Source: Angelakisella sp.
GTDB lineage: Bacteria; Bacillota; Clostridia; Oscillospirales; Ruminococcaceae
Direction of reading: 5' to 3'
NCBI GenBank assembly: GCA_022794295.1
Contig: JAAWEO010000001.1
Span: forward strand, 12,035 to 76,034
Length of the DNA stretch: 64,000 nucleotides
The translations under genes and the position numbers were made by a program. The notes under the pieces were generated by a model, which searched no databases, had not been told where the DNA came from, and saw nothing but the letters and a program-made list of their open reading frames with translations. Shown piece by piece: positions 8,905 through 16,850 of the stretch (its first letter is position 1; every line of letters starts with the position of its first letter).

Positions 8905-10487
8905 CGCACCGTCCTTTCTATGGCTTCCGGCAACTCCAAGCCGTTTTTCAGCCGGAAGCGTATCCTTTCGTTGCTCTCCACGATGACCTTCTCCACCAGC
9001 TCCCCGAACAGGCCGCTGTCGAAGGACTCGAGGAAATCCGGCCCTGACTCCAGTACATCCAGCATTTCACTGGTATCCTGCAGGGTGGTGTCCTCGTCTG
9101 CGTCCAGCAGTCTGGCTTTCTCCTGCTTTGCTGCGCGGATCTGTACCCCGATGCTGTTCTGTTGGGATATGAAAATGTCAGGATCGATGAGCCCCTGCTT
9201 TTTCAGCTGGGACAGTATCTGATCCTGACTGGATAGGTCGGCGATCCGCTTATTCAGTTCTACGATGTCCAAGCTCCACAGCATCCTGCGGTTGCGGATA
9301 GCTTGAATGGAGGCTTCAATCTGCGTGAGGATCTCGGGGTGGTGCTTTAGATTGTAGTACAGACGGAGGAAGGCTTTATAGAAGGTTTCCTGTGGAATTT
9401 GCTGAATCGGGCATCTTTCTTTTTCTGTATCATGGGTTCGGCAGGTCCAGTAAATCCTTCCGCCGCACAGCTTTTTTCGGAAAGCAGTTCCGCAGTGACC
9501 ACAGTATATTTTCTGCGCCAAAGGCATCCCCTGTGTCCTTGCGGTCGTTACCTTTTTGCAACGCTGTTGGATCAACTGTTGGGCGTTCTCAAAAGTTTCT
9601 TTGCTGACGATAGGAGGATTGCTGCCGGGTACAAAGTATTGTGGGACATCGCCATGGTTTCGCTTTTTGATACGAGGGAAGGTGTCTGTTGTGAATCTCT
9701 TTTGCAGAAGCGCGTTTCCGACATATCGTTCATTTCGCAGGATATATCGAATGATGCCAGGTGTCCAGCTGGGCTTATCATTTCGCTTGGGGATGTCCAT
9801 TGAAGCAATCTGAGCTGCAATTTTTTCACAACCCACTCCAGAGAGAAACTGCCGGAAGATCAGCTGGACGATTTCCGCTTCTTGTGGGTGGATCTGCAGC
9901 TTTCCGTCAACCAGACGGTAACCGAAGGGAGCCTTGCAAGTGTTGAAGCTCCCGTTTTCCATCCGTTTCTGGTAGCTCCACCGCATATTACCGGAGATGC
10001 TCTGGCTCTCGGCCTGGGCGCAGGCGGCGAGGACTGCGGTGAGCATTTCCCCCGTCATGGCGGAGGTGTCGATGCCTTGTTCCTCGAAGGTGATCCCGAC
10101 ACCCAACTGCTTCAGCTCCCGGATGGCCTCCAAACACTCCTTAGTATTTCTGGCGAATCGGGAGACGGACTTGACCAGTACCCGGTCGATCTTTCCCTTC
10201 CGGCAGTCGGAGAGGAGCCGCTGGAACTCTTTTCGCTTCTCTGCGGATGTGCCGGTGATCCCCTCATCGGCGTAGAGGTCTACCATGATCCAGTTCTCCT
10301 TGCCGGAGATGAGGGTATTGTAGTAGTTCAGTTGGGCGGCGTAGGAGTGCAGTTGTTCCTCCGAGGAGGAGCTGACTCTGGCGTAGGCCGCGACCCGGAG
10401 TTTTGCGGTCTGAGGCCGCTCAGCGGCTTCAATGGTAATGACCCGCCGCAGGGCCGATGTGCCGTTGACCAGTTTGTTTTCTGCCAT
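8898..10487 (-). CDS. Large serine recombinase B
   Basis: A 529-aa serine recombinase. Catalytic domain at about 30-175 with Ser39 in YARVSSSSEEQ and SVSRFARNTKE. A Recombinase domain at about 190-295 includes PFGYRLVDGKLQIHPQEAEIV. A zinc ribbon opens with CGHCGTAF and closes with CPIQQ, and a helical C-terminus follows. First of the three full-length or partial recombinase genes, preceded by a 50-aa gene. It is clearly homologous to recombinase A but not a recent copy. Two full-length and one partial large serine recombinases in an operon are seen on other Clostridia mobile elements. Confidence 0.93.
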   Translation of the reverse strand: MAENKLVNGTSALRRVITIEAAERPQTAKLRVAAYARVSSSSEEQLHSYAAQLNYYNTLISGKENWIMVDLYADEGITGTSAEKRKEFQRLLSDCRKGKIDRVLVKSVSRFARNTKECLEAIRELKQLGVGITFEEQGIDTSAMTGEMLTAVLAACAQAESQSISGNMRWSYQKRMENGSFNTCKAPFGYRLVDGKLQIHPQEAEIVQLIFRQFLSGVGCEKIAAQIASMDIPKRNDKPSWTPGIIRYILRNERYVGNALLQKRFTTDTFPRIKKRNHGDVPQYFVPGSNPPIVSKETFENAQQLIQQRCKKVTTARTQGMPLAQKIYCGHCGTAFRKKLCGGRIYWTCRTHDTEKERCPIQQIPQETFYKAFLRLYYNLKHHPEILTQIEASIQAIRNRRMLWSLDIVELNKRIADLSSQDQILSQLKKQGLIDPDIFISQQNSIGVQIRAAKQEKARLLDADEDTTLQDTSEMLDVLESGPDFLESFDSGLFGELVEKVIVESNERIRFRLKNGLELPEAIERTVRW

Positions 10488-10569
10488 TTCTCTCCCTCCT
10501 TTCCAACCAACAATACCACAAAAGTTAAGGTAAAGCTATCACCAAAGGTAATGAAAATACCGCTGCAGA

Positions 10570-10722
10570 TCAGAGGAAAAGGACAATGTCAACATTGTTT
10601 TTCACAGCGATCCGGGCGGCGATTTTTCTGGCTTCTTTCTCTGTAATGAGGCTGTTTTTTACCAGATGCCGAAGCAGGTTGACGATGCCGCAGTAGTCCA
10701 CATTCACATTTCTTTCTGTCAC
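10570..10722 (-). CDS. 50-aa conserved small protein upstream of recombinases
   Basis: GTG start at 10722 preceded by AAAGGAGG at about 7 bp, giving 50 residues. The longer frame upstream has no start with a ribosome binding site, so I use the short form. The helical sequence, with HLVKNSLITEKEARKIA, resembles SHOCT-type short modules, where a final helix pair follows an I-T-x-E-E pattern. It precedes the first recombinase by about 80 bp on the same strand and may belong to the same transcript. Function unknown. Confidence 0.65.
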   Translation of the reverse strand: MTERNVNVDYCGIVNLLRHLVKNSLITEKEARKIAARIAVKNNVDIVLFL

Positions 10723-10762
10723 TTTGTAGCCTCCTTTTTCTTTCTGTCTTGATCTCACAAGA

Positions 10763-10840
10763 ACAGGGGCCTCCTGCCTTTTTTCGTTGGACAGCCTATC
10801 GAGTTGGCTAAACGATAGGGCATGGAGACCCCTGTGGTTT
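10763..10840 (-). promoter_or_regulatory. Structured 5' leader RNA before recombinase operon
   Basis: On the minus strand an outer stem pairs CAGGGGTCTCC with GGAGGCCCCTG (one mismatch region) and an inner stem pairs CTATCG with CGATAG. It ends about 40 bases before the GTG start of the 50-aa gene. Not a simple terminator: no T-run follows either stem. The rest of 10840-11349 shows no gene that I can support, only a short AGCCACA/TGTGGCT dyad at 11321-11339. Confidence 0.5.
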
Positions 10841-11349
10841 CTAAAATCAAGAGCTTTTCCTGATTTTGGTTGCTTGCCCGTATTCGACACTACTCCCCCA
10901 GGCGTGGGCGGCACACAGCACCAGACTTGGCGTCTCGTCCGAGAATTTCACTCCCCCGAGGATCTCTCCGGGCTGCCCCCATTGCTTGAGGCTGTGGCTG
11001 GGCAGGGGTATCATTGTAGGTGGATGAGGTCATGGCGGGGATGCCTGCCACAGCATCCCTTGGGCTGGATGGATCCGCTCGCCGCCTTATTTGCCGCTTT
11101 GACAGAGGATTCAAAACTAAAGAGCTTTTTCTTCTCAGCTGGCTTTTCTTCTCTCTGCAGGTGGGTCTTGGCGCATCCTGGGCCCGGTCGCTTTTCCCTT
11201 CCGGGCTCATCCACTAAGCGTTGCGCTGCTGTCGGTTATTCGGTTTTCAAGGTTCGTGGCCAACTTCCTTGGCTCAATTTCTATTGTAATCGCTCGGAAA
11301 GAGGTTTTCAGTACCCTCGTAGCCACATTTGTGTGGCTTGTAGCCACAA

Positions 11350-11634
11350 TCACAGTTTTTGAACAAGCGCAGCAAGCTGTCCAACAGCCAAAGTTAGGTC
11401 ATTTTTCAAGACTTCGTTCTCAGACCGACCAAACAGGAGATAGTCAGTGGACACATCGAAGATGCTTGCGAATACGATCAAGAGATCAATCGAGCAGCAA
11501 CGCTTTCCGTTCTCGATTTTTGCAATATGACTCCGCTCGGTACTCGCTCTTTCTGCCAGGGTTTCCTGTGTCATTCCTCTGGAAACTCGAAGCTGCTGGA
11601 TCCTTTCGCCAAACGCTTTCTGGTCAAATCTCAT
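11350..11634 (-). CDS. XRE-family regulator (Cro/C1 HTH)
   Basis: A 94-aa protein that is almost all helix-turn-helix domain: IQQLRVSRGMTQETLAER forms helices 1-2, and STERSHIAKIENGKRCCS forms the recognition helix and turn. It then reads into the FDVSTDYLLFG block characteristic of the XRE family. No ligand or peptidase domain is attached. It lies alone between the recombinase leader and a zinc-ribbon gene, all on the minus strand, and could repress either neighbour; no operator is identifiable. Confidence 0.9.
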   Translation of the reverse strand: MRFDQKAFGERIQQLRVSRGMTQETLAERASTERSHIAKIENGKRCCSIDLLIVFASIFDVSTDYLLFGRSENEVLKNDLTLAVGQLAALVQKL

Positions 11635-11685
11635 TGTAAAAATCCTTTCCGCTGGCCGGGAGCGGAAAGAACGGGATAAAAAAGG

Positions 11686-11764
11686 AGCCGCATGACGGTG
11701 ACTGTCTTTGCCTAATACCGTAGAAACAAAAGCCTTATAGAAAGACTTCTGATTTCATGCGGCT
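11686..11764. repeat. Long-spaced inverted repeat
   Basis: AGCCGCATGA (11686-11695) and TCATGCGGCT (11755-11764) are perfect 10-bp inverted arms 59 bp apart, in the 217 bp between the XRE gene and the zinc-ribbon gene. The inside has no gene. Could be a folded leader or the trace of a small element. Confidence 0.6.
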
Positions 11765-11851
11765 TAGGAAGACAGCACCGTTCAGTGGCTCCATAGCACA
11801 GTCCATGTAGTTATTCTATTTTATAGGGCACCCGCCCTGGGGGAAACAATA

Positions 11852-12082
11852 TCAGATCCGCTTTCTTCTCATGCTGAGGACATCGAAAACAACTTCTTCT
11901 CCGCAGTGCTTGCATTTGGTCTGCACATGGCCCCTGGCGTCTTGAAACACAACGATGGCATTTCTCTGGCAATAGGGGCATTTGATGGTCCTGCGCTGCT
12001 GGGAGGCGATAGCTTCTCTTGCCCGGATGACCTTCGCCATCACCTCCGGGGGCGGAGCAGTTACTCTAATGTTCTTGTTCAT
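11852..12082 (-). CDS. Zinc-ribbon small protein
   Basis: A 76-aa protein from ATG 12082. Two CxxC pairs, CPYCQR and CKHCGEE, about 22 residues apart, form a zinc ribbon in the C-terminal half. The N-terminal half is helical and basic. The open frame extends further upstream, but that part overlaps the ImmA gene out of frame and is not credible. The gene follows the ImmA-family gene by 2 bp and is probably co-transcribed with it. Nucleic acid binding is the usual role of such ribbons; the target is unknown. Confidence 0.75.
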   Translation of the reverse strand: MNKNIRVTAPPPEVMAKVIRAREAIASQQRRTIKCPYCQRNAIVVFQDARGHVQTKCKHCGEEVVFDVLSMRRKRI

Positions 12083-12084
12083 CT

Positions 12085-12822
12085 TTAAGCCCACCTTATT
12101 TTTGGCGGTTCGCAGAATTCCCAGGAAGGATGATCTTCCAGGTATCCCAGCTCTCTCAGTCGGATAACCATGGCGGATCGGGATGCCCCGAAGCTCTGGC
12201 AAAGATGATCCAGAACCTGCTGATCTGAGAAAGTGAATCTTCCCTGGTAATTTTTGAAGGGACTTTTCTTTCCCCACTGGCGGATCACGAAAGAAATCTC
12301 CCTCTGGGGCATAAGGATCGCCGCCCCCAGCACATTGGCCTGCCATTCGTTCCAGTCCTCCCGGGTTTTCAGATCCCGCAGAGAGTATGCTTTTCGGGGG
12401 GAGTAGCTTTTTCGGCAGCTGCTCTTTATCTCCTCTGATTCCATCTGAAAGAGGATCTGGTGGGCGCACTCATGGGCGAGGGTAAATCGCCGCTTGCCGC
12501 ACAGCCTTTTGACCTGTCCCGGCTGAATAAAGCTGTCATCCAAGACGACCTCTCCTTCCCGAAGGGGGATCGTCTGGATTCTGCCCTTTTCCTCCAGGAT
12601 AAACTGGGTATCGGAATAAGCTGTAACCCCGCAGACGCTTCCGTCCGAGGAGAGGTGAGCGAAGGACACCTGCAGGTCAAGGTATTCTTTGGCGAACTGG
12701 TCGATCATGGTCGGCAGGATGCTGTCCTTTTCTTCTTCTGGGTTGATCCCGAAAAAGAAGCGGTTAAAGTCATCTGTCACCGCCATCGCCATCTCCTCCA
12801 GCTTGGCATGAGATAGGATCAT
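12085..12822 (-). CDS. ImmA/IrrE-family metallopeptidase (copy 1)
   Basis: A 245-aa protein with the zinc-peptidase motif HECAH near residue 130 and a downstream helix with NEWQANVLGAAILMP carrying the third ligand region. The fold and motif match ImmA/IrrE peptidases, which cleave XRE-type repressors in ICEBs1 and phages after DNA damage. The start at 12822 follows AAAGGGGGGC and overlaps the stop of the upstream 86-aa gene (ATGA). The C-terminal region with LCQSFGASRSAMVIRL is a winged-helix-like segment typical of this family. Confidence 0.88.
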   Translation of the reverse strand: MILSHAKLEEMAMAVTDDFNRFFFGINPEEEKDSILPTMIDQFAKEYLDLQVSFAHLSSDGSVCGVTAYSDTQFILEEKGRIQTIPLREGEVVLDDSFIQPGQVKRLCGKRRFTLAHECAHQILFQMESEEIKSSCRKSYSPRKAYSLRDLKTREDWNEWQANVLGAAILMPQREISFVIRQWGKKSPFKNYQGRFTFSDQQVLDHLCQSFGASRSAMVIRLRELGYLEDHPSWEFCEPPKIRWA

Positions 12823-13079
12823 CTCCAGCCCCCCTTTGCTTCCACAAACCATTTGTCACTTCCGCTTTCGTGGAACAGAAAAGTTTCTTTTCCGCCGATC
12901 ACCACCGTATAGCGGATCCCAAAACCTCCCACCTTTGCGGCGGCGCGGCACTTGCGCCTCAGCCTATCGACCTCAAAAGACTGCCCGTCCTCCCAGCGAA
13001 TGAGCCGGGGCAGAAGGTTGCCCTCCGGATCTACATCCAGATTGACCGATACATATACTTTTCTTCGCTGTATTTCCAT
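12819..13079 (-). CDS. Hypothetical 86-aa protein
   Basis: A small beta-rich protein (KVYVSVNLDVDPEGNLLPR near the start), with no recognisable motif. It is the first gene of the leftward transcript from the divergent promoter at 13151-13180 and its stop overlaps the ImmA-family start by 4 bp, so the two are probably co-expressed and functionally linked. Similar short proteins often precede ImmA-type genes in mobile elements. No function can be assigned. Confidence 0.8.
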   Translation of the reverse strand: MEIQRRKVYVSVNLDVDPEGNLLPRLIRWEDGQSFEVDRLRRKCRAAAKVGGFGIRYTVVIGGKETFLFHESGSDKWFVEAKGGWR

Positions 13080-13126
13080 AGTGACCTCCTTGACATCCTT
13101 CCGGCTTCGTGATATGATTTCGTTGT

Positions 13127-13201
13127 AAACGTTTGTTCCTTGGCAGACCCATTATAATACGAACGAGCATTCTTTGTCAATGCTTTTGTGAATATTTGTT
13201 C
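13127..13201. promoter_or_regulatory. Three GAAC-type operators in divergent promoter region
   Basis: Three 12-bp near-palindromes lie between divergent genes: AAACGTTTGTTC (13127-13138), GAACGAGCATTC (13161-13172) and GAATATTTGTTC (13190-13201). All fit RAAC/T-N4-G/ATTC, like the LexA box or ICEBs1 ImmR-type sites. The second overlaps the -35/-10 spacer of the leftward promoter. Confidence 0.6.
13151..13180 (-). promoter_or_regulatory. Leftward sigma-A promoter
   Basis: On the minus strand TTGACA (13180-13175) is followed after 18 bp by TATAAT (13156-13151). Both hexamers are perfect. It drives the 86-aa gene and the ImmA-family gene. The same TTATAA core also reads TATAAT on the plus strand at 13153-13158, so a rightward promoter may overlap. 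Confidence 0.8.
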
Positions 13202-13226
13202 GGAAATTTCGAGGAGGGCCTTCAAA

Positions 13227-13655
13227 ATGGATTTTAAGCATCGCCTGAAGCAAAGAAGGACGGAGTTATCGATGACTCAGACGGAACTGGCCCAAAAGAC
13301 CGGCGTCACCCTTCGGACAATACAGTATTACGAAAATGGGGATCGCAGCCCTGCCAACATTGAGATTGCGCAGAAACTGGCGGTCGCGCTGGATACCAAT
13401 GTGGAATATCTTTTGGGCAGCGGCGGCAAGCTGGTGGTGATGGCCCATGAGCAGGGCGGCGCAAAAGCCGCCAAAGATGTCGATGAGCTGGTCAGCGAGG
13501 TACAGGGGCTCTTTGCCGGGGGCCGCTTAGATGATGAAGCGATGGATGGCGTGATGGAAGCTCTGTTCACCGCTTATATGATGGCGAAAAAGAAAAACCG
13601 GAAATACACGCCGAAGAAGTATCGAAAAGATAAACCGGAAGAACCAAAGGCGTGA
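13227..13655 (+). CDS. XRE-family repressor
   Basis: A 142-aa regulator starting at ATG 13227 after GAGGAGGG. An N-terminal Cro/C1 HTH (LKQRRTELSMTQTELAQKTG, then VTLRTIQYYENG) is followed by the LDTNVEYLLGSGG block and an acidic helical tail. First gene of the rightward cluster regulator - ImmA-family peptidase - polymerase - YolD. In this arrangement the peptidase is expected to cleave the regulator; that is inference from ICEBs1 ImmR/ImmA and phage pairs. The three operators in the divergent promoter are its most likely binding sites. Confidence 0.88.
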   Translation: MDFKHRLKQRRTELSMTQTELAQKTGVTLRTIQYYENGDRSPANIEIAQKLAVALDTNVEYLLGSGGKLVVMAHEQGGAKAAKDVDELVSEVQGLFAGGRLDDEAMDGVMEALFTAYMMAKKKNRKYTPKKYRKDKPEEPKA

Positions 13656-13701
13656 AATATTCCTAATTTTTGATCCCTCACCGGATACAGGAGGTGGGAC
13701 A

Positions 13702-14211
13702 GTGAATTCTGAATATCTTTATGAGGCCGGCAGCCGCATTGTAAAACGCTGTGGAAATAGGGATCCTTTTGCGATTGCAGAAAATCTGGGGATAGAGGTC
13801 ATATACTGCAACCATTTTGGCCCTCTCAAAGGGATGTATCGTGTCGTGAAACGATGCCGCTTTATTTTTATCAACAATGCTCTGTCGGAGCGAATGCAGA
13901 AGATCGTCTGCGCCCATGAGATCGGTCATGACCAACTTCATCGTCATCTGGCAAAGGGTGGGGCGATCCGGGAGTTTATGCTGTACGATATGACCATCCG
14001 GCCCGAATACGAGGCAAATGTGGTAGCGGCAGATATGCTTTTGGATACAGAGGAAATACTGGAATATATTTATGAGGATCACTACTCTGTGGAGCAGATC
14101 ACCAAGGCGATGGGAACTGACCAGAATCTGGTGGCACTGAAGATCGAGTGTCTGGTCAACGCTGGATATGAGCTGCCCAAAATGGCCCACCGAAGTGATT
14201 TCTTGGCTTAA
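13702..14211 (+). CDS. ImmA/IrrE-family metallopeptidase (copy 2)
   Basis: A 169-aa protein starting at GTG 13702 after AGGAGG. The zinc motif is HEIGH near residue 74, in CAHEIGHDQLHRHLA, and EYEANVVAADMLLD supplies the third ligand region. This is the compact form of the family without a C-terminal extension. It lies 46 bp after the XRE repressor and 17 bp before the polymerase gene. The likely job is DNA-damage-triggered cleavage of the adjacent repressor, which would release expression of the polymerase pair. Confidence 0.92.
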   Translation: MNSEYLYEAGSRIVKRCGNRDPFAIAENLGIEVIYCNHFGPLKGMYRVVKRCRFIFINNALSERMQKIVCAHEIGHDQLHRHLAKGGAIREFMLYDMTIRPEYEANVVAADMLLDTEEILEYIYEDHYSVEQITKAMGTDQNLVALKIECLVNAGYELPKMAHRSDFLA

Positions 14212-14228
14212 CGGGGAATACTGACACT

Positions 14229-15731
14229 ATGGAAAAGATCTACGCCGCCATCGACCTGAAAAGTTTTTACGCCTCTGTCGAGTGCATCGAACGGGGCCTG
14301 GACCCGCTGACCACTGATCTGGTGGTGGCGGACAAAAAGCGCACCGAAAAAACCATCTGTCTGGCGGTCACCCCTGCCCTGAAAAGCTATGGCATCCCCG
14401 GCAGAGCCCGGCTGTTCGAGGTGGTGCAGAAGGTCCGGGAGGTCAACCGGCAGCGGCAAAGGAAAGCGCCGGAGGGGAGATTTTCCGGCAGCTCCAGCGA
14501 TGCAAACGAACTGAACACCCGCCCGGAGCTGGAGCTGGACTATATCGTCGCCCCGCCCCGGATGGCCCTGTACATGGAGTACAGCACCAGAGTTTATCAG
14601 GTCTACCTCAAATACATCGCCCCGGAGGACATTATCAACTATTCCATTGATGAAGTGCTGATGGACCTGACCCCCTATCTGAACACCTACCGGCTGCCGC
14701 CCCGGGAACTGGTGGCGAAGATCATGCAGGATGTCCGGGAGACCACCGGCATCACCGCCACCGCCGGCATCGGCTCCAACCTGTACCTGGCAAAAATCGC
14801 GATGGATATTTGGGCCAAGCGCATCCCGCCGGACAGGGACGGGGTCCGCATCGCCCAGTTGGATGAACAGAGCTACCGCCGCAACCTGTGGGAGCATCGG
14901 CCCCTCACCGACTTTTGGCGGGTGGGGCCGGGGTACGCCAAAAAGCTGGAGGAACACGGGATGTTCACCATGGGGGATGTGGCCCGGCGCTCCATCCAGA
15001 ATGAGGATACTTTGTACCGGTTGTTTGGTGTAAATGCAGAGTTGCTCATCGACCACGCTTGGGGCTGGGAGCCCTGCACCATCGCAGATATTAAGGCATA
15101 CAAGCCGGAAACCAACAGTCTTGGCTCCGGGCAGGTACTGCAATATCCCTATACCGTCGAAAAGGCCCGATTGGTGGTACATGAGATGGCAGATGCCCTC
15201 GCCTTAGACCTGCTGGAAAAACGGATGGTCACCGACCAGCTTGTACTGACTGTTGGATATGACATCGAAAATCTCACCGACCCGGAGCGGAGAAAGCGGT
15301 ACAAAGGGCCGGTCACCGTCGACCGCTACGGGCGGTCTGTGCCGAAGCACGCCCATGGGACGGAGCATCTGGCGAGATACACTTCCTCCGGGCGGGAGAT
15401 CGTCTGGGCGGCGCTGGCGTTGTTTGACCGGGTTGTGGACGGGGAACTTCTCATCCGGCGGCTGAACCTCACCGCTTGTAATGTAATTGGTGAAAATGCT
15501 GTTCCGGAGGCCCCGGTGGTGGAGCAGTTAGACCTGTTCACCGACTATTCCGCAAGGGAGGAACAGCAGGCGGAGAGATCCGCCCAGTTAGAGCGGGAGC
15601 GGCGGATGCAGGAGGCCATCCTGTCCATCAAGGGCAGATACGGGAAAAACGCCATCCTCAAGGTACATTCCTTGGAGGATGGCGCAACGGCCCGGGAACG
15701 AAACGGAACGATCGGAGGGCATCGGGCGTAA
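14229..15731 (+). CDS. Y-family DNA polymerase, UvrX/UmuC-like (copy 2)
   Basis: A 500-aa translesion polymerase. AIDLKSFYASVEC holds the first catalytic Asp and steric gate, and YSIDEVLMDL the second acidic pair. QLDLF near residue 436 is an exact beta-clamp-binding pentapeptide. About 80% identical by eye to the copy at 3494-4999, but controlled from an XRE-ImmA operon instead of its own LexA-like promoter. The ATG follows CGGGGAA. The stop and the next start share one base (TAATG), so it is coupled to the YolD-like gene. Confidence 0.94.
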   Translation: MEKIYAAIDLKSFYASVECIERGLDPLTTDLVVADKKRTEKTICLAVTPALKSYGIPGRARLFEVVQKVREVNRQRQRKAPEGRFSGSSSDANELNTRPELELDYIVAPPRMALYMEYSTRVYQVYLKYIAPEDIINYSIDEVLMDLTPYLNTYRLPPRELVAKIMQDVRETTGITATAGIGSNLYLAKIAMDIWAKRIPPDRDGVRIAQLDEQSYRRNLWEHRPLTDFWRVGPGYAKKLEEHGMFTMGDVARRSIQNEDTLYRLFGVNAELLIDHAWGWEPCTIADIKAYKPETNSLGSGQVLQYPYTVEKARLVVHEMADALALDLLEKRMVTDQLVLTVGYDIENLTDPERRKRYKGPVTVDRYGRSVPKHAHGTEHLARYTSSGREIVWAALALFDRVVDGELLIRRLNLTACNVIGENAVPEAPVVEQLDLFTDYSAREEQQAERSAQLERERRMQEAILSIKGRYGKNAILKVHSLEDGATARERNGTIGGHRA

Positions 15732-16156
15732 TGGGTAAGTATGACGATATTCTCCACCTGCCCCACCATGTCTCCCCCACCCGGAAGCGGATGACCATGG
15801 CGGAGCGGGCGGCGCAGTTTTCCCCCTTTGCGGCGCTGGTGGGGTACGAGGGGGCGGTACAGGAGACCGCCCGAATGACCGACCAGCATATCGACCTGAG
15901 CGAGGATGAAAAGGCAGTGCTGGACCAAAAGCAGCAGATCATTCTGGCGGCACTGGAGCAAGGGGCGCATCCGGAAGTGACTGTTACCTATTTCCAGCCA
16001 GATGCCAAAAAGGATGGCGGGACCTATCTGCGCCACAGCGGGCAGATCAAAAAGGTGGAGCAGCTCCGAAACGCGCTTGTTTTTACGGATGGGACAGAGA
16101 TCCCCTGCTCGAATGTCCTCGCCCTGAGTTCCGATTTGTTTTCGCAGTTGGTTTGA
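15731..16156 (+). CDS. YolD-like protein (copy 2)
   Basis: A 141-aa YolD-like protein, the partner of the second polymerase, with the same KYDDILHLPHHVSPTRKR and AERAAQFSPFAALVGYEG blocks as copy 1. The C-terminal half keeps DGTEIP but otherwise diverges from copy 1. The gene ends 17 bp before a strong bidirectional terminator that closes the operon. Its job beside the polymerase is not known. Confidence 0.92.
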   Translation: MGKYDDILHLPHHVSPTRKRMTMAERAAQFSPFAALVGYEGAVQETARMTDQHIDLSEDEKAVLDQKQQIILAALEQGAHPEVTVTYFQPDAKKDGGTYLRHSGQIKKVEQLRNALVFTDGTEIPCSNVLALSSDLFSQLV

Positions 16157-16172
16157 TACCACGATGCATACG

Positions 16173-16216
16173 AAAAAACCGCGCTTGTGCTGAAATATAG
16201 CATAAGCGCGGTTTTT
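16173..16216. terminator. Bidirectional intrinsic terminator
   Basis: AAAAAACCGCGCTT pairs with AAGCGCGGTTTTT, extended by GTGCT/AGCAT inside. A-tract and T-tract on opposite sides allow function in both directions, serving the YolD operon from the left and the minus-strand XRE fragment from the right. Confidence 0.92.
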
Positions 16217-16231
16217 CTAAGCAGCAGAATA

Positions 16232-16455
16232 TTACTCCTCGAATGCGGAGATAAAGTCCTCGATGATTTTTGAAAGAGCTTCTCTCTGCTTCGGGGACAG
16301 TCGATCCAGTCCGCTGTGACTGGTCGCTGCGTGAAAAGCAGGCGATTCCCCACACAACAGGTAGTCCGTAGAGATGGAAAGGCACTCACAGATCTTAATG
16401 ATATTTTCCGGGCGCATGGCCTTGTGCCCGTTTTCCGCTGCGGACAGCATTTTAG
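16232..16455 (-). pseudogene. XRE regulator lacking its N-terminus
   Basis: The frame reads AKMLSAAENGHKAMRPENI, which is the recognition helix and following turn of a Cro/C1 HTH, then the LSISTDYLLCG block and a short C-terminal helix. The first two helices and start codon of an XRE protein (about 25 residues) are missing; upstream sequence belongs to the plus-strand reading frame at 16483. The gene is therefore probably a 5'-truncated relic, cut when the neighbouring segment arrived. A functional short start at internal ATG 16450 is unlikely to give a working HTH. Confidence 0.7.
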
Positions 16456-16482
16456 CTGTATCAAGAAGATGATCTTGCCGAT

Positions 16483-16782
16483 ATGGAAAATGAAATCGCG
16501 ACTTGCTGCAAACTTTACGAGGCGGAAGAAGGACGCTGCTTGATCCATGAACTCTTCCTCCGGGCCGAGGTTTTCCAGTACCGGCGGCAGCTGAACCGGG
16601 GCAAGGATCATTCTTGGGAGGAATACCTCCAAGATGTCATCCAAAATAGCCAGCTGTGGGATGAGCTTGTATTGGCATTCCGCGATGCGTTGCTGCGCTT
16701 GGATCTCAAAGCTGTTTGGCGATCAGATGAACTTGAAGGGCTGGTCAAGGAGATCGAGGCCCGAAAGAAAACAGAGAGCTAA
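16483..16782 (+). CDS. Hypothetical 99-aa protein
   Basis: A helical, charged 99-aa frame (LCRAEVFQYRRQ-like centre, KEIEARKK end) beginning ATG 16483 right after the truncation point of the minus-strand XRE relic. No ribosome binding site is obvious, and the frame may be the remaining 3' part of a longer gene cut at the same junction. No family recognised. It ends about 70 bp before a perfect 27-bp inverted repeat. I keep it as a low-confidence gene or remnant. Confidence 0.45.
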   Translation: MENEIATCCKLYEAEEGRCLIHELFLRAEVFQYRRQLNRGKDHSWEEYLQDVIQNSQLWDELVLAFRDALLRLDLKAVWRSDELEGLVKEIEARKKTES

Positions 16783-16850
16783 AGGGAAGTATGTTTTTTG
16801 CGGCCATAACCATTTGGATATTTTATAATTTTTAGACGAACAGTATTTTC

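Noticed and set aside
10787..11362. A 191-aa plus-strand frame upstream of the XRE gene
   Set aside because: Composition is not protein-like, the region contains an RNA-like leader, and there is no ribosome binding site.
11852..12469. Long version of the zinc-ribbon gene starting far upstream
   Set aside because: The extension overlaps the ImmA-family gene out of frame; the internal ATG at 12082 gives the whole zinc-ribbon protein.
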